The notes under the pieces: generated by a model | What the model was told of the DNA's origin: nothing | Database searches by the model: none | The model's input: only the letters and a program-made list of their open reading frames with translations | Part shown: piece after piece, positions 8,157-16,587 of the stretch | Position numbering within the stretch: position 1 is the stretch's first letter | How the letters are laid out: every line of letters begins with the position of its first letter | Position numbers and translations under genes: made by a program | NCBI GenBank assembly: GCA_003511885.1 | Contig: DOIX01000222.1 | Coordinates: forward strand, 561 to 27,374 | Source of the DNA: Cyanobacteria bacterium UBA11153 | GTDB taxonomy: Bacteria; Cyanobacteriota; Cyanobacteriia; Cyanobacteriales; Coleofasciculaceae | Direction of reading: 5' to 3' | Length of the DNA: 26,814 nucleotides

Positions 8157-9290
8157 TTACTCCTGTAATGCCAAACAATCTGTAGGTTTCCAGAAAACAT
8201 AAACTGGGGTGTGTGGATCTGGCAACTTGCTGACTGTATTGGGTAACATTACAGTTAAGCGATCGCCACTGAGCAATTCCACAACGAACTGAACGTGAGT
8301 CCCCAGATACATAACGTTTTTCAATCTACCTTCAAAGCAATTAATTTTCGATTCTGGTGGTGTCAAACTGAGGCGAACTTTCTCAGGGCGTACAATTGCG
8401 ATCGCTTCTTGGGATTTCATTATTTGTTCTCCCACTCCCGCCTTGGACTCAACCACAATGTTTAAACCATTAGCTGTTAAGATCTCAATAGTGTTAGCAT
8501 CTCCTGATTGCCAACGACCCGGAAAAGAATTAGTATCTCCAATAAAATCTGCCACAAATGGAGTACGGGGATATTCATATATTTCCGTAGGACTGCCAAT
8601 TTGCTCAATTTTACCACCCCGCATTACCGCAATGCGATCGGAAAGACTTAAAGCTTCGGCTTGATCGTGGGTAACCATCACAAATGTTAATCCCAAATCC
8701 TGATGTAAGGTTGAAAGTTCAACCTGCATTTCTTGCCGCAGTTTAAAATCTAAAGCCCCTAAAGGTTCATCCAATAATATCACAGTCGGACGATTAACCA
8801 ACGCCCGCGCCAAAGCCACCCGTTGCTGTTGTCCTCCAGACAATTGGGAAGGAAAACGATGAGCATAAGCTTCCATTTTGACCCGTATCAGCGATTGTTT
8901 TACCCGTTCCTCTATTTCTAATCTCTTTAATTTTTTCAGTTTAAGACCAAAAGCAATATTTTCCCAAACCGTCAGATGATTAAATAAAGCATAACTTTGA
9001 AAAACAGTATTGACAGGGCGGCGATGAGGTGGAATTTGATTCATCGAATGTCCCTGAATCAGAATCTCACCCGCAGTAGGAGTTTCAAACCCTGCCACCA
9101 AACGTAGCGTAGTCGTTTTCCCGCAACCCGATGGTCCTAAAATACTAAAAAATTCCCCTCGGTGGATGCTAAGATCGATACCTCGGACGGCTGTTTCACC
9201 TTTGAACACCTTAAACACCTTACGCAGTTCAACATCAAACTGAGTTGTACGATCTGGAAATGGTAGTTCTGTCACAGAAGTTGGAAACAT
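8157..9290 (-). CDS. potA: Polyamine ABC transporter ATPase PotA
   Basis: This is the cytoplasmic ATPase that powers polyamine import. From the ATG at 9290 it is 377 residues, with Walker A GPSGCGKTT (52-60), Q-loop at VFQSYALF (96-103), ABC signature LSGGQQQR (150-157), Walker B ILLDEP (171-176), D-loop GALD and H-loop H208 (VTHDQAEAL). A C-terminal TOBE-type domain (from about 260) carries the IVRPEKVRLS motif usual in PotA. The frame is open to 9350, but those extra 20 residues (Cys-rich, low-complexity) lie upstream of the family's normal start, so I reject them. It is the first gene of the operon potA, unknown gene, potD, potB, and is divergent from mrdA. Regulation is not visible. Confidence 0.93.
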   Translation of the reverse strand: MFPTSVTELPFPDRTTQFDVELRKVFKVFKGETAVRGIDLSIHRGEFFSILGPSGCGKTTTLRLVAGFETPTAGEILIQGHSMNQIPPHRRPVNTVFQSYALFNHLTVWENIAFGLKLKKLKRLEIEERVKQSLIRVKMEAYAHRFPSQLSGGQQQRVALARALVNRPTVILLDEPLGALDFKLRQEMQVELSTLHQDLGLTFVMVTHDQAEALSLSDRIAVMRGGKIEQIGSPTEIYEYPRTPFVADFIGDTNSFPGRWQSGDANTIEILTANGLNIVVESKAGVGEQIMKSQEAIAIVRPEKVRLSLTPPESKINCFEGRLKNVMYLGTHVQFVVELLSGDRLTVMLPNTVSKLPDPHTPVYVFWKPTDCLALQE

Positions 9291-9759
9291 ATAGACAAAA
9301 GTGCAACAACAGCCGGGAAAGGGAAGGAGGGAGAGGCAAAGACAAGGCAAAATCGGTGGCGATGAGCTTCGCGAATGCCGAAGTTAATCGCAAATCACAT
9401 ATAAGAGTCCTCATTTGTGCCCCATGTGAATGGGTTAGGGTTTATGATATCTGGATATTTTAGCTTCTGTTGCCACCACACTAGTTTGACTTGCACAGAG
9501 CTTGTCAGAATCCAGTTTAGTTGCCAGTCTCAGTTGTCTGGATCTATGATTTTTCAGATTAACCGGGTTTCTTCGCCAAGACATCGAATAGGATACAGGA
9601 GCTTCCAGTCAAATTGGGTACGCCTGAAACCGGGCAAAAAAACTATGTCCTTGAATTGACGCACCTCAATCAGGTGAAATTTCCCATAAAAGTTGCGATC
9701 GCAAACAAACTCGGTAAAAATTTGTTTTAAGATTACCTCTCAACTGACTATTTTCTGCT
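9291..9759. other. Divergent intergenic region between potA and mrdA
   Basis: This 469-bp gap must hold promoters for both divergent units. I see a small hairpin CCCAT-GTGA-ATGGG at 9421-9434 with a GNRA-type loop, a CACCT/AGGTG hairpin at 9662-9676, and a HIP1 site at 9696. A TAAGAT box near 9728 is a possible -10 for mrdA, but no good -35 is spaced to it. Two open frames of 72 and 80 codons have no family-like features and look random. Confidence 0.45.
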
Positions 9760-11586
9760 ATGACCGTAACCCAGTCTTCCTCATTAGGCCGTCAAGGCAC
9801 TTCCCGTACCGTTGGACGTAATTACCAATCCCTGATTCTCATGCTACTCGTTAGCCTATTCCTGGTAGGAGGGATGGGGGCACGTTTAGTCTACCTACAG
9901 TTAATCCAGGGACAAGAAAACCGCCAAAAGGCAGAAGATAACCGGATTCGCCTCGTACCGAAGCAGCCAGTCAGAGGGAATATTTTCGATCGCAAGGGCA
10001 GAGTCTTAGCCACTTCTCGGCTATCTCACGCTGTCTACATCTGGCCTTTGATGCTCAAACAGAGTGAATGGCCTTACACTAAAAAACGCCTATCACAACT
10101 TTTAGAGATCCCAGAAGCCGAAATTCAGAAAAGGGTAGAACGTGCAGGCGCTAGCCCCACATCACTAATCCGTCTAGAACGAGATCTCACTCCAACTCAG
10201 ATTACTGCTCTTCAAGAATATAGCTCAGATCTCGAAGGAGTAAGGGTAGATATCGAAGCAGTCCGTAACTACCCCAATGGTAGTGTGGGGGCACATGTAT
10301 TAGGTTATACAGGGGAACTCAACGATAAAGAGCTGGAAAAGCGCAGAGCCGAAGGCTATCGGATGGGTGACATTGTAGGTAAAATGGGTGTCGAAGAAGC
10401 CTACGAAAAAAACCTCCGGGGAGAATGGGGTGGGCAGCAAGTTGAAGTTGATGGTGCAGGTCAAATATTGCGGATTTTGGGAGAAAAAGAAGCCAAAGCC
10501 GGAAAAGATCTCACCATTACCCTAGATTTAACTGTACAGAAAGCAGCAGAAGAAGCCTTGGGAGATCAAAAAGGAGCAATTGTTGCCCTCAACCCTTATA
10601 CTGGTGCAGTTTTAGCTATGGTAAGTCGTCCCACCTTCGATCCCAATATTTTCTCCGGCAAAATTACGGGCGCTACCTGGCAGAAGTTACAAGGAAAAGG
10701 GAATCCTTTTGTTAACCGGGCAATGCGCGGTTTTCCTCCTGCGAGTACCTTTAAAGTTGTCACCCAAACAGCAGGTATGGAATCAGGTAAATTTGGTCCC
10801 AATACAATATTGCCAACCTTTGCCGCCCTCAGAGTAGGAGGCACTTCTTTTGGTGAGTGGAATCATGCTGGATTTGGTTCAATTGGATATGTTCAGGCAA
10901 TGCAATGGAGTAGTAATACCTTCCACGGACAAATTGGTAAAGGAGTTGGCGGCCCAACACTGATAGAATGGGCACGGAAATATGGTTATGGGGAAAAAAC
11001 AGGGATTGAATTATCCGAAGAAGCTTCAGGTTTGATTGCCGATGATGCGTGGAAGCGGAAGCGATTTAACTGGGAATGGACAGTCGGCGATACCGTAAAT
11101 ATGTCCATCGGGCAAGGATTTACTCAGGCAACTCCCCTCCAAGTAGCCGTAATGTTTGCCGCACCTGCCAATGGCGGTTATAAAGTTACACCTCATTTAC
11201 TGGAAAATGAAAAAGATCTCAACCGCTGGCGCAAGCCTTTGAATTTAAAACCTACTACCCTGGCAACATTGCGCAAAGGATTGCGGGCAGTAGTAGCTAG
11301 CGGTACAGGAAAAGCATTAAATGTGCCGCATTTACCTTCTCCTGCCGGAAAAAGTGGTACGGCTGAAGCACCTCCCGGTAAGCCTCACGCTTGGTTTGGC
11401 GGATTTGCACCCTTTGATAAACCAGAAATAGTCGTAGTCGCATTTGCCGAGCATTCCGGTGGTGGCGGAGGTTCAGTAGCAGCACCCATGGTTAAGCATG
11501 TAATGGAAGCTTATTTTGGCAAAAAGGATCCCGCAACCGCCAAAGAGAAAGAAAAACCCAAAAAACCGACTGGAAGTAACAATTAA
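9760..11586 (+). CDS. mrdA: Penicillin-binding protein 2 (peptidoglycan D,D-transpeptidase)
   Basis: This 608-residue class B penicillin-binding protein cross-links peptidoglycan during side-wall elongation, with RodA as usual partner. It has a short cytoplasmic tail, one membrane anchor (about 24-45), a dimerisation/pedestal domain starting at RGNIFDRKG (72-80), and the transpeptidase domain with all three active-site motifs: S329-T-F-K332 (PPASTFK), S384-S-N386, and K531-S-G-T534. Length and order are normal and the protein should be active. The C-terminus is Lys/Pro-rich. The start ATG at 9760 is the only sensible one before the anchor. It stands as a single gene, divergent from potA, with 286 bp before the ion-channel gene. 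Confidence 0.95.
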   Translation: MTVTQSSSLGRQGTSRTVGRNYQSLILMLLVSLFLVGGMGARLVYLQLIQGQENRQKAEDNRIRLVPKQPVRGNIFDRKGRVLATSRLSHAVYIWPLMLKQSEWPYTKKRLSQLLEIPEAEIQKRVERAGASPTSLIRLERDLTPTQITALQEYSSDLEGVRVDIEAVRNYPNGSVGAHVLGYTGELNDKELEKRRAEGYRMGDIVGKMGVEEAYEKNLRGEWGGQQVEVDGAGQILRILGEKEAKAGKDLTITLDLTVQKAAEEALGDQKGAIVALNPYTGAVLAMVSRPTFDPNIFSGKITGATWQKLQGKGNPFVNRAMRGFPPASTFKVVTQTAGMESGKFGPNTILPTFAALRVGGTSFGEWNHAGFGSIGYVQAMQWSSNTFHGQIGKGVGGPTLIEWARKYGYGEKTGIELSEEASGLIADDAWKRKRFNWEWTVGDTVNMSIGQGFTQATPLQVAVMFAAPANGGYKVTPHLLENEKDLNRWRKPLNLKPTTLATLRKGLRAVVASGTGKALNVPHLPSPAGKSGTAEAPPGKPHAWFGGFAPFDKPEIVVVAFAEHSGGGGGSVAAPMVKHVMEAYFGKKDPATAKEKEKPKKPTGSNN

Positions 11587-11623
11587 ACAATTAAAGTGGT
11601 GGAATAGTTAGAGGTTTTATAGC

Positions 11624-11663
11624 AGTTGACAGTTGACAATTGACAATTGACAATTGACAATTA
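11624..11663. repeat. Heptamer tandem array (A)GTTGAC/AATTGAC
   Basis: Two AGTTGAC units are followed by three AATTGAC units and a partial. Because each unit contains TTGACA or TTGACAA, the array offers repeated -35-like boxes, and one of them lies 16 bp before TATCTA just after the array. That promoter idea is only suggestive. The array is in the 286-bp gap between mrdA and the ion-channel gene. Confidence 0.85.
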
Positions 11664-11872
11664 TCTAAGGGAAATCAAACCCTTATCAAGCAAGGCTTCA
11701 AGCCTCTCTTCATCACCTTATTTCTGCTCTAATCGATGTGGCAGTTGCTATAGCTCTTAATCCCAAATTCTTCCGCCAAGCCTCACTGACAGATCGATCC
11801 GTATAAAAGAGAACATTCCCTCACTAGCCAAAGTGTGGGAAAATCTTACTATTATTTTCTCCGGAGAATGAA

Positions 11873-12907
11873 ATGATATCCTGGGTGTGGAAAATTAACA
11901 AAATTGCCACAGTGCTGATACTCTCATTGGCTCTGGGAGTATTGTGTCACACTCAACCCGCCCTAGGACAAACACTTCAATCGCCAAAAACCTGTAGTAT
12001 TGGAATTTACTTAACATCCCTCCGTAACTTTCAGACAGCGGAGAAATCTTTTACTGCTGACTTTCGGCTTTGGAGTGTTTGTCCTTCGGAAGACATGAAA
12101 CCCTTAGAGAATATGAGAATTGTCAATCTCTTTGAATCTGAGACGGCTTACGAAAGTACCCTTGTAAAAAAAAATCGTTCTAAATTATTTTATCCCAGAG
12201 ACACAGTTTATTGGTCCCAACGCGAACTTACTGCCACAATTTATCATAACTGGGATGTTCATAATTACCCATTCGATCGTCACAGATTAAGAATTCAATT
12301 TGAAGAGACTGTTGACAATGCTCTCAATTTTGTTTACACACCTGACTTTAACAACTCAGGCTACGCTCCCGATATGCTAGCAGGTGAATGGAAAATTATA
12401 GATTTCAACATAACTGAAACTAAAATTCCTTATGCCACATCATTCGGTAACCCAGAAATTGATAGTCAAGATAGTCGCTATTCTCGCCTAGTAGTTACTA
12501 TTAAAATGCAACGGACTAGCCTAGTTAACTTTTTGAATTTAGCAGGAGGAGTATATGTAACTGCCGTGATTACCATGGTATCATTCCTGTTAGAATATGA
12601 GTCTCCCTTGTCTGGTCGTGTTGGCTTACTAGCTACTGCTTTATTTGGTGCATTGGTGAATATGCAAACAGCTCAAGCTAACTTGGGAACTTCAGATACT
12701 GTGACACTACTAGATTTTATTCATATTGTGACAATTGCATATATTCTCGCTGCTTCTGCTGTAGCTGTTTATATTCAAATTCTGAATGAAACAGGTCAAC
12801 AAAAACAGGCACTATATCTGGATCGTCAAGTTTTATTTCGAGTATTTACGATTTCATATATTGTAGTTAATGGTATCTCGATTACCTATGCTGCGATCGT
12901 AGGTTAA
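11873..12907 (+). CDS. Pentameric ligand-gated ion channel (Cys-loop receptor superfamily)
   Basis: This 344-residue membrane protein resembles prokaryotic pLGICs such as GLIC and ELIC. A signal peptide (1-32, cleavage after ALG) exports an extracellular beta-sandwich domain of about 185 residues. That domain contains FTADFRLWSV (60-69) and WDVHNYPFDRHRLRIQFE (127-144), the loop corresponding to the receptors' Cys-loop but without its cysteines, as usual in bacteria. Four helices follow: M1 about 219-241, M2 about 248-267 (RVGLLATALFGALVNMQTA, pore-lining), M3 about 279-301, M4 about 321-343; the M2-M3 link TSDTVTLLD is typical. The only other exported cysteines are C41 and C70. The start has a GGAGAATGAA leader. 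The stop is 14 bp before cheW, which has a strong AGGAGGTGA site, so channel and chemosensory genes look co-transcribed. It should form a ligand-gated pore in the inner membrane; ligand and ion selectivity cannot be read. Confidence 0.88.
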   Translation: MISWVWKINKIATVLILSLALGVLCHTQPALGQTLQSPKTCSIGIYLTSLRNFQTAEKSFTADFRLWSVCPSEDMKPLENMRIVNLFESETAYESTLVKKNRSKLFYPRDTVYWSQRELTATIYHNWDVHNYPFDRHRLRIQFEETVDNALNFVYTPDFNNSGYAPDMLAGEWKIIDFNITETKIPYATSFGNPEIDSQDSRYSRLVVTIKMQRTSLVNFLNLAGGVYVTAVITMVSFLLEYESPLSGRVGLLATALFGALVNMQTAQANLGTSDTVTLLDFIHIVTIAYILAASAVAVYIQILNETGQQKQALYLDRQVLFRVFTISYIVVNGISITYAAIVG

Positions 12908-12908
12908 C

Positions 12909-12918
12909 TAGGAGGTGA
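12909..12918 (+). promoter_or_regulatory. Strong ribosome binding site of cheW
   Basis: AGGAGGTGA lies in the 14-bp gap between the ion-channel stop and the cheW ATG. It is the best Shine-Dalgarno sequence in the cluster and supports cheW starting at 12922 and translation from a channel-cheW transcript. Confidence 0.75.
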
Positions 12919-12921
12919 GCG

Positions 12922-13392
12922 ATGTTACTGCTACTATTCTATGCGGGAAAAGATCTCTATGCTATTGATAGTTCTCGGATAATTGAAGTGATTCCACGAG
13001 TCACCCTGCGTAAAGTCTATCATGTTCCAGATTATGTCCCAGGTGTATTTCATTACCGAGGCTCAATTGTTCCAGTTATCGATTTATCTCACTTAATTCA
13101 AGGTACTCCCAGTCGCCTCCTTCTTAGCACCCGAATTATTATGGTAAGCCATCAACGTCAGGATGGCACGCTACAATATTTTGGGATGATGGCAGAGCGA
13201 GTTACAGAGACATTAAATAAACCAGATACCGCCTTAGTTCAAACAAAAATGCAGGTGAATGAAGCACCCTACCTCGGTAGTATGATCGTGGATGAAAAAG
13301 GTATGATTCAGGAAATCGTACTGGATCGGTTTTTTAATGATGAACGACATATACACTTATTGACAGGAGGAGAGGATATGTCTGAATCGTAA
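12922..13392 (+). CDS. cheW: CheW scaffold protein (WspB-like)
   Basis: This 156-residue single-domain CheW couples chemoreceptors to CheA at the cytoplasmic face of the membrane. Family features are the opening strand LLLLFYAGKDLYAIDSSRI, EVIPRVTLRKV, VPGVFHYRGSIVPVIDL (the central strand pair) and RIIMVSH. It lacks any fused domain, in contrast to the second CheW of the cluster. It follows the ion-channel gene by 14 bp and is followed by a 180-bp gap before the first receptor gene. In Wsp-type clusters the short CheW is WspB. Confidence in CheW is high; its equivalence to WspB is by context. Confidence 0.92.
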   Translation: MLLLLFYAGKDLYAIDSSRIIEVIPRVTLRKVYHVPDYVPGVFHYRGSIVPVIDLSHLIQGTPSRLLLSTRIIMVSHQRQDGTLQYFGMMAERVTETLNKPDTALVQTKMQVNEAPYLGSMIVDEKGMIQEIVLDRFFNDERHIHLLTGGEDMSES

Positions 13393-13572
13393 TCCAAGTT
13401 ATTAGTTGCCTTTTTCATCCTGAAAACAAGCTTATCGCTAATCCCCAATTTGCAAAGGAAAACCTTTATCTATTTACTTTTTTAGGTTTCCTTTCCACCG
13501 TAAAAATTAGCGAGTAGACATTGGCAATTCCATCTAATTATCGAGAGAATAAACCATTAATCATTTGAACCT

Positions 13573-15174
13573 ATGTTAAACAAAATTACCCATCGCCTCA
13601 TCTTAGGTTTTTCTGTTCCTGTCTTAACGTTGATTTTTCTCAGTGCATTTATATTCGCCAATAGTAGGGAAGTTGAGCAACGAGAGCGTGCTGTCAAAAA
13701 TGCCTATAAAAATCAGGGAACGGCGGTAGAAATTGCCTACTTAACTGCTAGACTTGTTGGGAGTATGCGAGGTTATATCATATATCCTGGAAGTAAATCT
13801 TACCGCGATACATTTGACACTTCGGTTAAACTATTTAACGAGCAAAAAGTCAGAAGCCGAGATTTTACCGATCCAACTCAGCAAGGCAATCTTAATAGTA
13901 TGATCCAATTGGGGGAGGAGTATATTAAGATTGGCGAAGAGGTTATTGATTTAATAGATACACAAAAAATAGAAGAAGCCAAACAGAAAGCTTCAATTCC
14001 TCGTCTCGGTGATCTTGAGGAAAGGCGAACTGAAATTGGGGAGTTGATTGAGGCAGAAATCAATAAAAATTTGGCAGAAGCTCATCAAGCCGAAATATTT
14101 TTAATGTGGTTGATTATCATCGGTACTCTCTTGACTATTATTGTATCTATTACGATCGGATTTTGGGTAATTATACCCTTACAGCGACAGTTCCCCCAAG
14201 TTATTTATGTAGCGGAACAAATTGCCGAGGGAAATCTTACTCAAACAGTGGAAGTTACAGCGGATGGCAGTGAAATGGGACAATTAATGTTCGCCTTTCG
14301 AGACATGGTGGAAAAATTGAATAGTTTAATCTTTCAAATCCAAAAATCCGGAGTACAAATTAGCACATCAGCTACCGGAATTGCCGCATCTGGAAAACAA
14401 CTAGAAGCCACAGTTGCCGAACAACTAGCTTCCACCAATGAAGTTACTGCTACAGCCCAAGAAATAGCTGCTACTTCCAAGGAATTAACAAAAACAATGG
14501 ATCGAGTTTCCGAATTAGCTCAGTCTACTACCATAGCCGCCGAAAACAGTCAGAATAAACTCACCCAAATGGAAAAGGTAATGCGACAATTAGCCGAAGC
14601 AACCACTTTAATTTCCTCCAAGTTAGGGGTGATGAATGAAAAAGCCAACAGCATTAACAGTGTTGTCACTACCATTAATAAAGTCGCGGATCAAACCAAC
14701 CTCCTTTCTCTCAATGCAGCTATTGAAGCCGAGAAAGCTGGAGAATATGGGGCAGGATTTGCAGTAGTAGCAAGAGAAATTCGCCGTCTAGCGGATCAAA
14801 CCGCAGTGGCTACTTTAGAAATTGCTCAGATGGTAAAAGAAATGCAATCAGCAGTGTCTTTAGGGGTGATGGAAATGGATAAATTTAATAAGTCTGTGGT
14901 TAATAGTGTGGAAAATGTCGCCAATATTAGCCAGGAGATTGCTCAAGTCATTACTCAAGTGCAAGGATTAACACCTCGGTTTGAACAAGTGAGTCAAAGC
15001 GTAGACGAACAATCTCTAGCCGCCCAGCAAATCAGTGAAGCTATGTCTCAATTAAGTGAGGCTGCCCAACAAACAGCAGATGCACTGCGGGAAAACAACC
15101 GGACTTTAGGTAACTTAGATGATGCTGCTAATGGACTGCGGGGAGAGATTTCCAAGTTCAAAGTAGCTGCTTAA
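13573..15174 (+). CDS. Methyl-accepting chemotaxis protein, first receptor
   Basis: This 533-residue receptor has transmembrane helices at about 9-29 and 176-200 enclosing a periplasmic helical domain of about 145 residues (four-helix-bundle/CHASE3-like). A HAMP linker (about 201-254) and a long signalling coiled coil follow. The hairpin tip that binds CheA/CheW is at about 371-408 ([22 protein letters not shown]), with AEKAGEYG in place of the enterobacterial AARAGEQG. Glutamate/glutamine-rich flanks are probable methylation sites for the CheR and CheB of the same cluster. It lacks the C-terminal NWETF tether. From the HAMP domain on it is closely similar to the second receptor at 16588, while the sensor domains differ. 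The stop codon is followed immediately by a heptamer array. Confidence 0.93.
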   Translation: MLNKITHRLILGFSVPVLTLIFLSAFIFANSREVEQRERAVKNAYKNQGTAVEIAYLTARLVGSMRGYIIYPGSKSYRDTFDTSVKLFNEQKVRSRDFTDPTQQGNLNSMIQLGEEYIKIGEEVIDLIDTQKIEEAKQKASIPRLGDLEERRTEIGELIEAEINKNLAEAHQAEIFLMWLIIIGTLLTIIVSITIGFWVIIPLQRQFPQVIYVAEQIAEGNLTQTVEVTADGSEMGQLMFAFRDMVEKLNSLIFQIQKSGVQISTSATGIAASGKQLEATVAEQLASTNEVTATAQEIAATSKELTKTMDRVSELAQSTTIAAENSQNKLTQMEKVMRQLAEATTLISSKLGVMNEKANSINSVVTTINKVADQTNLLSLNAAIEAEKAGEYGAGFAVVAREIRRLADQTAVATLEIAQMVKEMQSAVSLGVMEMDKFNKSVVNSVENVANISQEIAQVITQVQGLTPRFEQVSQSVDEQSLAAQQISEAMSQLSEAAQQTADALRENNRTLGNLDDAANGLRGEISKFKVAA

Positions 15175-15176
15175 TC

Positions 15177-15210
15177 TTAATGGCTAATGGCTAATGGTTA
15201 ATGGTTAATC
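15177..15210. repeat. Heptamer tandem array TAATGGC/TAATGGT
   Basis: Units TAATGGC, TAATGGC, TAATGGT and TAATGGT begin 2 bp after the stop codon of the first receptor. It is a short tandemly repeated element with a unit different from, but related to, the array after cheA. Confidence 0.85.
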
Positions 15211-15292
15211 TCTCAAAGTTAAAGAGGTGTTGTCTTAAAAAGACTGGATCAAAATCCCAACTCTATTTTCTATTTCCTTAAGAGATGATAAA

Positions 15293-16561
15293 ATGACACT
15301 CGCGGCGATTAGCACACTTCTAAGTCAAAGAATTGGATTAGAGTCAACAGTAATTAGCCCTCGGCACATTGAAAAAGCTACTGTAACTCGTCAGGCTGCT
15401 TGTCAAATTTCAGATATAAAAGACTATCTGAAATTAATCCAAACTTCAGAAATAGAGTTTGCCGCACTAGTAGAAGAGATCGTTGTACCAGAAACATGGT
15501 TTTTTCGGGATCGCAAACCGTTTGAATATCTGAAAAACTATGTTCGCAGCCAGTGGCTATCTCGGCGAAATCCCTCAATTTTACGGTTACTGAGTATGCC
15601 CTGCGCCACAGGGGAGGAACCCTACTCCATCGCCATTACCTTACTAGAAGCAGGATTATCTCCCAATCGGTTTATCATTGATGGCATTGATATTAGTCAG
15701 AGAGCGATCGCAAAAGCTAGACAAGCACTCTATAGCAAAAACTCTTTTCGAGGTGACTTATCCATCTATCAGCAGCAGTATTTTCAGCCAACAGAATCGG
15801 GATATCAATTAACTCAATCTATCCAAAATTTGGTTAATTTTTATTGTAATAATATCGTCAATGTTTCATTGTCCGAAAGGAAAAAATATGATATAATTTT
15901 TTGTCGCAATCTCTTGATCTACTTGACAGATTCTGCCTGTAAGCAGGTGCTAAATACCATCGATCGCCTACTTCTACCCTCTGGACTATTATTTATAGGA
16001 TCCTCTGAATTTGCTAAAATTTCTCCAGATCGATATACCTCAATTTGTCAACCCTTTACCTTTGCCTACCAGAAACGGGAAACTACTACCTTTCCAGATA
16101 GTCTAGAAGGAAATAAGGAGAAGAAAAAAGATTACCTGAATAAGGGAATAACAATCCATTCTAGTGATAAATCAGTCGATGAGAAGAACTTAAAGCAAAA
16201 GAGACAAGAGCAAAACCCTCCAGTCTCTTTATCTCAATCCCCTGTTTTAGATATTGATTTACCCAATATCAGAAAACTAGCAAATCAAGGAGAAATAGAC
16301 GAAGCAATAACTTTGTGTCAAACCTATCTCACCCATCACCCTACTAGTGCAGCAGCTTACATCCTCTTGGGAGAATTATACCAAGCTAATCGGGACGAAG
16401 TTGCATCTAAAAAATCCTTTCGCAAAGCTCTTTATTTAGAACCAAATTCAGAATCAGCATTAATTCATTTAGCGCTGATAGAACAAAATCAAGGAAATTG
16501 GGCTAGTGCTGAGATTTTACAACAGAGAATTCAACGATTAAAACAAATTGACCCAAGATAA
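15293..16561 (+). CDS. cheR: CheR methyltransferase with C-terminal TPR (WspC-like)
   Basis: This 422-residue enzyme transfers methyl groups from S-adenosylmethionine to receptor glutamates. The N-terminal helical CheR_N segment ends at VPETWFFRD (65-73). The SAM-binding Rossmann part shows MPCATGEEPYSIA (102-114), IDGIDISQRAIAKAR (129-143) and the IIFCRNLLIYL motif (201-211). A polar linker (about 262-318) leads to two to three TPR repeats (about 322-415, e.g. AAAYILLGELYQANRDEVASKKSFRKAL). TPR-tailed CheR is typical of WspC-type and other alternative-function systems, where the tail replaces receptor tethering; neither receptor here has a tether motif, which fits. It lies between the two receptor genes, 26 bp before the second, which has a GAGGAG site. 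Confidence 0.93.
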   Translation: MTLAAISTLLSQRIGLESTVISPRHIEKATVTRQAACQISDIKDYLKLIQTSEIEFAALVEEIVVPETWFFRDRKPFEYLKNYVRSQWLSRRNPSILRLLSMPCATGEEPYSIAITLLEAGLSPNRFIIDGIDISQRAIAKARQALYSKNSFRGDLSIYQQQYFQPTESGYQLTQSIQNLVNFYCNNIVNVSLSERKKYDIIFCRNLLIYLTDSACKQVLNTIDRLLLPSGLLFIGSSEFAKISPDRYTSICQPFTFAYQKRETTTFPDSLEGNKEKKKDYLNKGITIHSSDKSVDEKNLKQKRQEQNPPVSLSQSPVLDIDLPNIRKLANQGEIDEAITLCQTYLTHHPTSAAAYILLGELYQANRDEVASKKSFRKALYLEPNSESALIHLALIEQNQGNWASAEILQQRIQRLKQIDPR

Positions 16562-16587
16562 AATTCCGGCTGAGGAGAAAAGAAAAA

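Noticed and set aside
9291..9350. N-terminal extension of PotA
   Set aside because: The 20 residues are Cys-rich and low-complexity, upstream of the normal family start; ATG 9290 is sufficient.
9245..9659. Two small plus-strand frames in the potA-mrdA gap
   Set aside because: No ribosome binding sites, no domain-like text, one overlaps the potA 5' end, and composition is intergenic.
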